Positions 42,229 to 50,359 of a stretch of DNA of 64,000 nucleotides are shown here, piece after piece (position 1 is the stretch's first letter; every line of letters begins with the position of its first letter). Origin of the DNA: an uncultured Bacteroides sp. Its GTDB lineage: Bacteria; Bacteroidota; Bacteroidia; Bacteroidales; Bacteroidaceae. The translations under genes were made by a program, and so were the position numbers. The stretch is taken from contig CANPJW010000008.1 of the NCBI GenBank assembly GCA_947574505.1, forward strand, positions 21,709-85,708, in the 5' to 3' direction. The notes beneath the pieces are model-generated. The model was given only the letters and a program-made list of their open reading frames with translations, was not told the DNA's origin and did not search any database.

Positions 42229-43209
42229 ATGAGACGAATAGGATTAGGTCTGTTTATAATAGGCATAACTTTTGCCAAGGCTTATGGTCAGGAGGATTAC
42301 GGACCTGTCAATACCGGAGCGGCAAACTATCTGACTATATCAGCCGATGCGCGCAGCGCGGCCATGGGGGGAGTCGGTGTGGCGGCTCCGGGAGGAGATC
42401 ATGCCGTTTTTCATAATGGTGCGGCAGCTTTATCGGATGTGACGCGCAGAGGTGGGGTTGCTTATACTTATTCTCCATGGATGCGTGACTATGAGTCCGG
42501 ATACTCTCTTCATAGCCTGGGTAGTTTTTACAAAATCAATCAGCGTAATGCCATTCTGTTAGGTCTCCGTTATTTCGGCTATCCGGAGATGGATGGAACA
42601 GGGGAGGGTGCTTCGGGCATACATCCCAAAGAAATAGCCGTGGAGGCTGGTTATGCATACGAGGTTATAAAGAATTTTTCTGTTTCCGCTACTTTCAAAT
42701 ACTTGTTTTCGGATATGGGCAGGATAGGCAATAGCCGTGGCGCAAGTTCTGTGGCGTTTGATTTAGGAGTATTGTATAAGTGCGAGATAAATGATTGGGA
42801 GGGTGCCGGCTGGTCGGTCGGGCTTCATGTGAGTAATCTTGGACCGAAAATAAACTATCTGACTTCTAAAGATGCTCTTCCTGCAACGGTTAAAGTGGGA
42901 GGTGCTGCTGACCTGCCTTTTTTACAAATGCATAAATTGACTTTGACTGCCGATTTGGGTTACAGACTTTCACCTGCCGACGTACAGGCGTTAAGTGTAA
43001 GTGCCGGCGCGGAATATGCATGGAGGGAACTGGTGATGTTGCGTGGTGGTTATCATTGCGGTGATAAGAAGAAAGGAGATGCCAGTTATGCTACTGCTGG
43101 AGCGGGAGTGGAATATGCCGGTGTGCGTCTGGATTTTGCATGGCTGTTTGCAGGGCATGAATACCTTGCCCGAAATACGTTCTGGGTGTCTTTAGGATAC
43201 TCTTTTTAG
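42229..43209 (+). CDS. PorV/PorQ-like outer-membrane beta-barrel protein
   Basis: A 326-aa protein with a signal peptide (cut near AYG-QED). The PorV/PorQ family pattern is clear: TGAANYLTISADARSAAMGGVGVAAPGGDHAVFHNGAALS near the mature N-terminus, VAYTYSPWM, and a barrel finishing FWVSLGYSF. PorV binds T9SS C-terminal signals at the outer membrane. It is co-transcribed with the protease that carries such a domain. No other T9SS component (PorK, L, M, N, Sov) is present in the window. Confidence 0.82.
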   Translation: MRRIGLGLFIIGITFAKAYGQEDYGPVNTGAANYLTISADARSAAMGGVGVAAPGGDHAVFHNGAAALSDVTRRGGVAYTYSPWMRDYESGYSLHSLGSFYKINQRNAILLGLRYFGYPEMDGTGEGASGIHPKEIAVEAGYAYEVIKNFSVSATFKYLFSDMGRIGNSRGASSVAFDLGVLYKCEINDWEGAGWSVGLHVSNLGPKINYLTSKDALPATVKVGGAADLPFLQMHKLTLTADLGYRLSPADVQALSVSAGAEYAWRELVMLRGGYHCGDKKKGDASYATAGAGVEYAGVRLDFAWLFAGHEYLARNTFWVSLGYSF

Positions 43210-43253
43210 ACAGAACGTAAGAGCAGTGCTTGCAGTAACCGTCGGATCGTTGG

Positions 43254-43326
43254 CTGTAGGGGCGGGTTGAATTTGCCCGGATACACCTTCTTTGTGGTAT
43301 CAGACAGAAGCATTCCGCCCCTACAG
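43254..43326. repeat. inverted repeat with GTAGGGGCGG ends
   Basis: CTGTAGGGGCGG (43254-43265) and CCGCCCCTACAG (43315-43326) are perfect inverted 12-mers around 49 bp. It lies between two convergent genes (PorV-like and susG). Similar GTAGGGGCG palindromes are familiar intergenic repeats in bacteria. It may contribute to termination, but has no T tract. Confidence 0.6.
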
Positions 43327-43379
43327 GGAACACGATGGTAGTGAAAAAACTTATCAGACAGCCTCGCCAAGATCAACAA

Positions 43380-45959
43380 TTAGTTGAGGCATGGGAAAGT
43401 TGTCAGAATACGGTAACTGTGTGCCGGAATTTCCATTTTCTGAGTTGCATCTTTCACTTCAACCTCATCACCGGTGAGATAATCATACCATTTGCCTGTA
43501 ACGGGGAAAGTAACGGTATATGCTCCATCGGTCTTGCTGAAGTTTCCGGCAACTAACATGTGCTTGGTTGTGGAAGATAAAGTGATGAATCTTCCTTGTC
43601 CCCAGTTGCTTGTACCGACTTCCCATGAGAATTGGCTGGTGCTGGTAAATAATTCGGGATTATCATTGCGTAATTTTATCAGCCGTGAATAACTATCGTG
43701 TAAAGCCTTGCGGTCTTTGTTCTCCAGATATTCCCAGTGTAGCGGTTTCTTTCCTGTCCGGCCGTTCTCTTCGATGGAAACATCGTATCCCATCTCTCCG
43801 AACTGCCAGATCATTTTAGGGCCGGGTACAGTGAAGAAGAAGGATGCGTTCACTTCAAGTTGCCGCATACGGGTGGTTAAGTCTGTTTTCAATGCTTCAT
43901 CTCCCCATTGGGTTTGCTTGTAGGCGGCTCGTTCTTCGTCATGGCTTTCCATAAATCCTATCCATGCGGGGATACTTTCGTACAGTCCGTCAAATGCGCT
44001 GTCATCGTTCCAACCCATGGCGGTCTGGCAATAGGCGTTATTCATGTTCCGCCATAAGTGCATACCGTCTTCGGCCAGTTCTTTTTCTTCTTTGCTATCA
44101 CAGAAATGTTCCAGGATAACGTATGCCTCGGGTTTCACTTCTTTGATGGCTGCGTGGTAATCTTTCAGAATCTCGATGCGGCTCTTGTCGTAATTGGAAG
44201 CGCTACTTTCGGTTGATGCGGCTTGTGTAAAACCTTTAGTCAGGTCGAAACGGAATCCGTCTATATGGTATTCATTCAATAAGAATTGCAGATTGCGTTT
44301 CACGAATTTACGTACCAAAGGACTTTCATGATTGAAGTCGTGGAATACGCTGTAAGGGTGAGGTGCGTCTACGTTAAAGTAGGGATTGTTTGGGGCTGTC
44401 TTATTGTTTGCGCTGTTCCAGTACAATTTGGCAAACGGCATACTTCCGGTTGCATGATTGTAAACTACATCAAAAATAACTGCCATTCCTGCCTTGTGGC
44501 ACGCATCAATGAAGTCTTTGTACATTTTCTTTGTTCCATACGCTTTGTCCAGAGCAAAGAAGAAGCATGGATTATATCCCCAGCTATCGTTGCCGTCAAA
44601 TTCCTGGACAGGCATTAATTCAATGGCATTAACACCCAGTGATTTCAAATAATCCAGTTTTTGCATGGCTCCATTGAGGTCATTACTTGCCGTGAAATCA
44701 CGGAGAAGCATCTCATAAATGACTAGTTGTTCCGGATTGGGTACCTTGAAGTCAGATACTGACCAGCGGTAGTTATCCTGCTGTATCTTGAAAACGGATA
44801 CGATTCCTTTTCCTCCTTCGGGATAACTTTTGTTATCCGGATAAGTGGAAGAGGATATATAGGAGTCATTATCAGGATCGAGTATCTTTTCGCAATAGGC
44901 GTCTCCCAGACGGATGGTTTCACCATTTCTGGTACCTACATAATATTGGAAGGCATATTCTTTGTTTACATCCAGATTTCTGAGAGTGATCCACCAGCAA
45001 CCGCTGGCATCATCGCGATACATCTGGCAATTGTCTTCGTTGCTAAGTTGCCAATGATTGAAATCACCTACCACATGGGCGAAATCTTTATGGTTCCCGT
45101 CCGTGTCTTTATCGTAAAGGACGAGGGTGACTGTAGAGTTGTCTATAATGTTGATGCCTTCTGCTACATTTTCAGGCAACGTTCCTTTCTTGATAGAGGC
45201 CGGAACAAATTCTTGGTAAGTATTGTCTGTGACAGGTATAAAGAGGTCTTCGGTTTGCAGACTTCCATCTTCGTTGCGGAGTACGAATCCTAATTTTTTG
45301 ACTGGGGTCTTTTCTGAACTGTACCATTGGCGGATGGACGGAGATAAGGTAAGCGTCCATACATTATTATCCAGTTTGGACATTTTACACTTGTCCGTGT
45401 TTTCATTCCATTCACTTTGTACGTATGACCAAGAGCCTTCACAGATAATGCCTGTATGTGCATATACTGTTCCCTGATAGTTATATAGGAGAGAAGAGCT
45501 GGCGGCTCTGTAGTAGATGGTCAGCGGTCGGTCGGCATCAGGCTCTTCCAAAGAATAGCTGAGTCCTTCGGGTATGACAATGGGTTTGGGGGTTTGGGAG
45601 ATGGTGAACGATTTTTGTGCGCTTCCCGCTATCAGGTTCAGATGGACATTCCGGGTGTCATCGCTTTCGTTTTCATTGACGGTGATGCTGACAGTAACAG
45701 TTCCGGCTTCTCCCCGGGTCGGAGTTACGATGCACCAGTTGTTTGCTCCAGGTTCATCCAGTGCAGCCTGCCAGGCTCTGCCGGCTGTAAAAGTGATGCT
45801 TCTTACTCCGGGTTGTGAGGCGAATGTCATTCCATTGGCAAAGAAGTTCTCACTTTCAGGAGCCGGAGTGATGGAATCGGTCAAGTTATCGTCATCGGAA
45901 CAGGCAGTGAATAAACTCGCAACGAGTCCTAGGAAAAAAAGAAAAGTATATTTTTTCAT
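43380..45959 (-). CDS. susG: surface alpha-amylase, SusG-type GH13 with BACON domain
   Basis: An 859-aa lipoprotein (LFTAC, Cys20). Domains in order: a BACON module (~50-122, GVRSITFTAGRAWQAAL...TFTISQT-like), a beta-rich segment (~130-270), an E-set/CBM48-like domain (~275-345, AHVVGDFNHWQ), and a GH13 barrel (~410-800). Catalytic residues are nucleophile D572 (GFRFD), acid/base E617 (VILEH) and D674 (ESHDEER). It would cut starch at the cell surface. As the last sus gene it takes the SusG role, but the domain plan differs from the 692-residue B. thetaiotaomicron SusG, which lacks BACON and carries CBM58 inserted in the barrel. A terminator hairpin separates it from susF. Confidence 0.87.
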   Translation of the reverse strand: MKKYTFLFFLGLVASLFTACSDDDNLTDSITPAPESENFFANGMTFASQPGVRSITFTAGRAWQAALDEPGANNWCIVTPTRGEAGTVTVSITVNENESDDTRNVHLNLIAGSAQKSFTISQTPKPIVIPEGLSYSLEEPDADRPLTIYYRAASSSLLYNYQGTVYAHTGIICEGSWSYVQSEWNENTDKCKMSKLDNNVWTLTLSPSIRQWYSSEKTPVKKLGFVLRNEDGSLQTEDLFIPVTDNTYQEFVPASIKKGTLPENVAEGINIIDNSTVTLVLYDKDTDGNHKDFAHVVGDFNHWQLSNEDNCQMYRDDASGCWWITLRNLDVNKEYAFQYYVGTRNGETIRLGDAYCEKILDPDNDSYISSSTYPDNKSYPEGGKGIVSVFKIQQDNYRWSVSDFKVPNPEQLVIYEMLLRDFTASNDLNGAMQKLDYLKSLGVNAIELMPVQEFDGNDSWGYNPCFFFALDKAYGTKKMYKDFIDACHKAGMAVIFDVVYNHATGSMPFAKLYWNSANNKTAPNNPYFNVDAPHPYSVFHDFNHESPLVRKFVKRNLQFLLNEYHIDGFRFDLTKGFTQAASTESSASNYDKSRIEILKDYHAAIKEVKPEAYVILEHFCDSKEEKELAEDGMHLWRNMNNAYCQTAMGWNDDSAFDGLYESIPAWIGFMESHDEERAAYKQTQWGDEALKTDLTTRMRQLEVNASFFFTVPGPKMIWQFGEMGYDVSIEENGRTGKKPLHWEYLENKDRKALHDSYSRLIKLRNDNPELFTSTSQFSWEVGTSNWGQGRFITLSSTTKHMLVAGNFSKTDGAYTVTFPVTGKWYDYLTGDEVEVKDATQKMEIPAHSYRILTTFPCLN

Positions 45960-45987
45960 AATCTTGTTATTTAAGGGGTAAAATGAA

Positions 45988-46036
45988 AAAAGACATCAGG
46001 CATCATCGGATAAACGGTAGGTGCTTGATGTCTTTT
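45988..46036 (-). terminator. intra-operon terminator between susF and susG
   Basis: AAAAGACATCA (45988-45998) pairs with TGATGTCTTTT (46026-46036); in the minus direction it is followed by a T-rich run (TTTTTTCATTTT). It would reduce transcription into susG. Confidence 0.7.
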
Positions 46037-46048
46037 CGGATCAATTAT

Positions 46049-47464
46049 TTAGCGTTTGACTACAGTGGCATGATAGTTGCTTGCGTCTCCTAATTTTAGA
46101 GTAATGACATAAGTACCAGCTTCGGTAGTGATATTGTCTCCTCCATAAGTCAGATGGTTCAAGTCTCCACCCAGATTAATATCCCATTTGTTATTGGCGC
46201 GGAATTTATAGTTTCCGGCTGCCAGTTCGGTTGTTATACTCCATTCACCGGTTTCCGCATTCAGTGTCATGGGGGTTGAATTGTCCCATCCTCCTTGGGT
46301 CGCGTCGCCTATTATTCCCCATTCGGTTTTACTGAATTTATAAGTCAAGGTGGACAGGTTGGCTTCTATACGATAAAATCCGGTTTCTGTGACACTCAGG
46401 TTTCCGGCTCCTCCATCGGTGCTCAGTTCGGTATCACTGGCATAGCCATAGTTTGTACCGTCCCAGTCTTTCTGTGAGGTAAGTTTAAATGTGTTATCCG
46501 CATCCATATAGATATAGCCGTCATAATGAGTCATATCCGTAGAATAAAGATAAGGCGCCGTCTCTGGTTTCCATCCTTGGTGTCCGCCCGGAACGTAAAG
46601 GAACGGGCTGATATTTCCCAATGCTTCTATCTTATAGGTATATTCCAGCATGTTCAAGGTGATTTTCACCCATCCTTTGGCAGGGATTTTTCCGGCTTGC
46701 GGGTTTTCTGTCACTAACAGGCCGCTCTCAGAGTCGTCACCGTTTGTGGCTACGCCCAGTGCCCCCGGTGCCCAAATATCTCCGCCATCTACATTGCTTT
46801 GTGGAATAATCTTCCAGTAACATTCATCCTTGGGCATTTCCACAATCATGCTGAAAACCGGATCTTCATATACATCTTTTCCGCTATGACCGAATTTTAT
46901 CAATGCTTCGGAATTCCATTTATTTACATCCCCTATCAAGTAATAGGCGGTGTCGATGAACAAAGCTTCGGGAGTCGCTTCAATTTTTCCCAGTGTTATT
47001 TTTTCCGGAAGGGCTATTGCTGAGGTGTGGCTTACGATATAGATTGTCGCGCGTGTATAGATTGTCCGTGCATAGGGAGCTTTGCCATAGATCTCTTTTA
47101 CAACCTCTTCCAGCTCTCCTGCAGTGACGGAGGCTGTTCCGTTTTTAACGCTACAGGGCAAGGGGACTGCTTGGGTAAAGGTTTCATCTTTCGAAACTTC
47201 CACTTCCAGATTGATGGTGTCTCCTTCTGTCAGTTCCGGATGGTCGGTCAGTTTGGCAACTTCCAGCAGGGTTGCATCATCCAAGTCCTTGAAAAGGATC
47301 GGGGCTGTGCATGAACTTCCTAAAGACAGGGTGAACCCTTCTACGTTTTGTACAGGTTCTTGCGGGTTGGTCTGTGGCAATGCGAAATGATCGTTGACGT
47401 TGTCATCGCAGCCCGTCAGGGCTGCAATGAATATCAATAACATATATAAATTAATTTTTTTCAT
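46049..47464 (-). CDS. susF: SusF-type starch-binding lipoprotein
   Basis: A 471-aa protein with a lipobox (ALTGC, Cys19), an N-terminal Ig-like SusE/SusF domain and three tandem CBM-like starch-binding modules. Each module has a (G/S)-x-W core: DVNKWNSEALIKFG, PGGHQGWKPETAPYLYS and IGDATQGGWDNSTPM. Length is near that of SusF (485 aa). It sits on the outer leaflet and binds starch without cutting it. It lies between susE and susG, 23 bp after susE. Confidence 0.87.
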   Translation of the reverse strand: MKKINLYMLLIFIAALTGCDDNVNDHFALPQTNPQEPVQNVEGFTLSLGSSCTAPILFKDLDDATLLEVAKLTDHPELTEGDTINLEVEVSKDETFTQAVPLPCSVKNGTASVTAGELEEVVKEIYGKAPYARTIYTRATIYIVSHTSAIALPEKITLGKIEATPEALFIDTAYYLIGDVNKWNSEALIKFGHSGKDVYEDPVFSMIVEMPKDECYWKIIPQSNVDGGDIWAPGALGVATNGDDSESGLLVTENPQAGKIPAKGWVKITLNMLEYTYKIEALGNISPFLYVPGGHQGWKPETAPYLYSTDMTHYDGYIYMDADNTFKLTSQKDWDGTNYGYASDTELSTDGGAGNLSVTETGFYRIEANLSTLTYKFSKTEWGIIGDATQGGWDNSTPMTLNAETGEWSITTELAAGNYKFRANNKWDINLGGDLNHLTYGGDNITTEAGTYVITLKLGDASNYHATVVKR

Positions 47465-47487
47465 AATCTTGTAATTTAAGGGATGAT

Positions 47488-48624
47488 TTACTTGATGGCG
47501 CCTTTATTGTCAATAAAGTTCAGATAGGCTTTTTGACCTGCATTTCCCATGGCGCGTTCCTGGTCTTCACCGGTACCGCGATATTCTATCTTACCTCCCA
47601 GAATAATAAATTCGCTTTTCCACCAGTCAATGTCTGCTAACTTGATACACATGCGTACTTCGCCGGATGCAACGAAGGCGGGGGATACGAATTCTCCTTT
47701 GCCCTCGGGAACGGTAAACATATTGGCCTCTGTGAATGAGTCCCAGCCACCGGAAGTATCACCGGTCAGATACACTTCGGGCTTGTAGAAATCGACTGCG
47801 TATTTATAATTCCGTCCTTCGAGAGTGACTTTCACGACTACTATATACCATCCCGGATTACCAATCTCAATGTTATCTTCGCCTCCTGCATCCACCAGTT
47901 TTTTAGATGCTTCACTGATGGTCACTCCCTGGATTCCTACTTGATTGTTGTCCCACGATGTAGCTGTATTCAGTTTGAATGCGGCTTTATTCCCGTCTGC
48001 ATCGGCTCCCAGATATTGCATGGACCAGAACATACCTTCGTTGGAATGAACCGGAATCATGGAATAACATTTGCTCCAATCCCAGTCGCACACACTGCCG
48101 ATGAGATATAGATTGGTGGGCAGAGTCACTGCGGGCAAAGCATAATAGGGGAGAACTTGTGGCAATTCTATGATGTTCGAGGTGATGGTGCTGCCTGCTA
48201 TCTCGGATTTGTTGTCGGTCAGGGCGGAAGCCGTCAGACGAACATACAAAGGTATGGGGGCTTTGGGAAACTCGTCTTCATTTACTCCTAATAAATTGGA
48301 AATAGCGACAGCAACTTCTTGTGCGTCCACTTCCATTTTGGCTGTTGAATACTTGGTGTCCAGAGTCGCATTCTTTTCAAAAGCCTGGTCCAGAGCGATT
48401 TCTACAGTATAGCGCGTGGCAGCTGTGAAACCATAATCGGGCTGTGAACAGGTCAGTTGTATGGTGGCTGTGTTCTTTAAATCATAGATGCCCGATGCGT
48501 ATTTAGGAACATTAAGCACAAACTCGGTCGGCTCTGTGAAGACAGGAGTGCCCTCATCGTCCGAGCACGCTACAAGTGTGCTCAAACTGAATACGAGGAT
48601 GAATAAGTATATCATCTTTTTCAT
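47488..48624 (-). CDS. susE: SusE-type starch-binding lipoprotein
   Basis: A 378-aa protein with a lipobox (LVAC, Cys20), an N-terminal SusE Ig-like domain (EFVLNVPKYASGIYDLKNTATIQLTCSQPDYGF) and two CBM-like modules (YLIGSVCDWDWSKCYSMIP; VYLTGDTSGGWDSFTEANMF). Length is near SusE (387 aa). It binds starch at the cell surface beside SusD. The gene sits between susD and susF. Confidence 0.88.
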   Translation of the reverse strand: MKKMIYLFILVFSLSTLVACSDDEGTPVFTEPTEFVLNVPKYASGIYDLKNTATIQLTCSQPDYGFTAATRYTVEIALDQAFEKNATLDTKYSTAKMEVDAQEVAVAISNLLGVNEDEFPKAPIPLYVRLTASALTDNKSEIAGSTITSNIIELPQVLPYYALPAVTLPTNLYLIGSVCDWDWSKCYSMIPVHSNEGMFWSMQYLGADADGNKAAFKLNTATSWDNNQVGIQGVTISEASKKLVDAGGEDNIEIGNPGWYIVVVKVTLEGRNYKYAVDFYKPEVYLTGDTSGGWDSFTEANMFTVPEGKGEFVSPAFVASGEVRMCIKLADIDWWKSEFIILGGKIEYRGTGEDQERAMGNAGQKAYLNFIDNKGAIK

Positions 48625-48652
48625 TGTTTCTCAAATTTATAAGGTTAAACTG

Positions 48653-50347
48653 TTATTTTAGTGTGGCATAGCCCGGATTCTGAACCAAGTTCGGATTGGC
48701 TGTCAAGTCTTTATCGCTGATGGGATAGATATTGAACTTGCTGTCAATATTGGCTATACCTTCTTGAGGGCCGCCTTTGTAGTCCCAGGCATATTCTTTA
48801 GTGAATTTGCCGAAGCGTATCAGATCCGAGCGGCGCTGACCTTCCCAATATAGTTCACGGGAGCGTTCCGCTAAAATGAAATCCAGAGTCAGATCGGAAC
48901 CGGAGATATTGCCCGATTTGTCACCGTTGGCTCTTTCGCGCAATAAGTTGATATAACCTACAGCGGTAGAGACATCGGCTCCGGTTGCTTGTCGTGCGGC
49001 ACATTCCGCATAAATTAAATAGATGTCAGCCAGTCGGAACAGAGGGAAGTCTGTGTCGGGCCATGCGGAAGGGGTGACTTCATTCTGATCCCAGCCCAGA
49101 TTGGTGAATTTGTGGCAGAGATAGCCGCTGTTCCAATCGGTCAGTACAGGAACTACATCTCTACGGGTTTTCACTCCTTGCTCTGTGCAGTTGTCTCCGT
49201 TTTCACCATCCACATATTCCTTTACATCAAAGAATATAAAACGACTGTCCTTCTTTAAGGTGCTTCCGTGGTGGTCGTATCCTGCCACCGGTGAATAATC
49301 GAATTGTTTGACTAGTTGTGAACAGGGCTTTAAACAAGTCCATGAGGCGTCCATACCCAACCATTTGGGATTAAGCAAACCACCGTAGGCTGCCGCTGTG
49401 ACCATAATGCTGTTTCCATAGCTTTTGGCATTTTCACCATCGCAAGGAATGGCGAAAATAATCTCATTGCCATGCAACGGGGAAAGATGATTCTCGCCGC
49501 AGAACAGATTCCTGTAATTCTTTTCCAATCCGAAACCCCCTTCATGAATGACTTTATTGGCATAAGAGACTGCCTGGTCGTACATGGGTGTACCTGTATA
49601 TACTTCGGCATTGAGGTACATCTTGGCCAAAAGGGTATTGACTACAGGTTTGGTCATACGCCCGTAAGTGCCCATCGTACCTTTCTCCGGCAGAGAACTG
49701 TTTTCTGAAAGATCTTTCAATTCGGTTACCACTTTGTCGAATATTTCTTTAGCTCCCAATTGGGATGGTTTCCAGGACTTGTCATTAGTGGGGCTGTCAT
49801 CCCATACCCATCCCGGGTTTCTATATACATCAATCAGATAGTAATAGTTCATGGCTCGCAGGGCACGGACTTCATCTCTGAATTGTTTGATATTAGGTAT
49901 TCCGCAGTCTTCCGGATAATTGTCTAGAAATTCTTTGCAATACCGGATGTTCAGCATGGCTCTTTGATAAAATGTATAAGCGTAGAACAGGGTATAGTCC
50001 CAATTATTGGTACAGAGTTCCACTATACCTTCATCTTTCCAGTTCCAAAGGGCTTCATCGGTAGGGTATAGCTCAAGGGACAGCAGTCCGCGCAGGAAAC
50101 ATAAAGAACCCTGATCCGGACCCTGAAGGTCTTGAACACCTCCCGAAGGTCCTACATTGCCGGACAAGCCGAAACCGCTATAAATTTTGGCGAGGAAAGA
50201 CTGGCAGTCTGACTCATTGATAATTTCGGACTGGCCTTTGTCTATGATTGGATTTTGATCCAGATCATTTATGCAGGAGGATGTGGACAGGCAGAGAATG
50301 GCTGCTCCTACGAAAACGTATTTTTTTATGTTAAGATTGAATTTCAT
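48653..50347 (-). CDS. susD: SusD starch-binding outer-membrane lipoprotein
   Basis: A 564-aa SusD/RagB protein with a lipobox (STSSC, Cys25), helical N-terminal half (AKIYSGFGLSGNVGPSGGVQDLQGPDQGS, RDEVRALRAMNYYYLIDVY) and C-terminal signature (FPLFRLADIYLIYAECAARQ, ERSRELYWEGQRRSDLIRFGKF). It caps the SusC channel and holds helical starch. The gene is 12 bp after susC. Its length is close to B. thetaiotaomicron SusD (551 aa), and its neighbours are the full sus set. Confidence 0.93.
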   Translation of the reverse strand: MKFNLNIKKYVFVGAAILCLSTSSCINDLDQNPIIDKGQSEIINESDCQSFLAKIYSGFGLSGNVGPSGGVQDLQGPDQGSLCFLRGLLSLELYPTDEALWNWKDEGIVELCTNNWDYTLFYAYTFYQRAMLNIRYCKEFLDNYPEDCGIPNIKQFRDEVRALRAMNYYYLIDVYRNPGWVWDDSPTNDKSWKPSQLGAKEIFDKVVTELKDLSENSSLPEKGTMGTYGRMTKPVVNTLLAKMYLNAEVYTGTPMYDQAVSYANKVIHEGGFGLEKNYRNLFCGENHLSPLHGNEIIFAIPCDGENAKSYGNSIMVTAAAYGGLLNPKWLGMDASWTCLKPCSQLVKQFDYSPVAGYDHHGSTLKKDSRFIFFDVKEYVDGENGDNCTEQGVKTRRDVVPVLTDWNSGYLCHKFTNLGWDQNEVTPSAWPDTDFPLFRLADIYLIYAECAARQATGADVSTAVGYINLLRERANGDKSGNISGSDLTLDFILAERSRELYWEGQRRSDLIRFGKFTKEYAWDYKGGPQEGIANIDSKFNIYPISDKDLTANPNLVQNPGYATLK

Positions 50348-50359
50348 ACTGTTTCTTTA

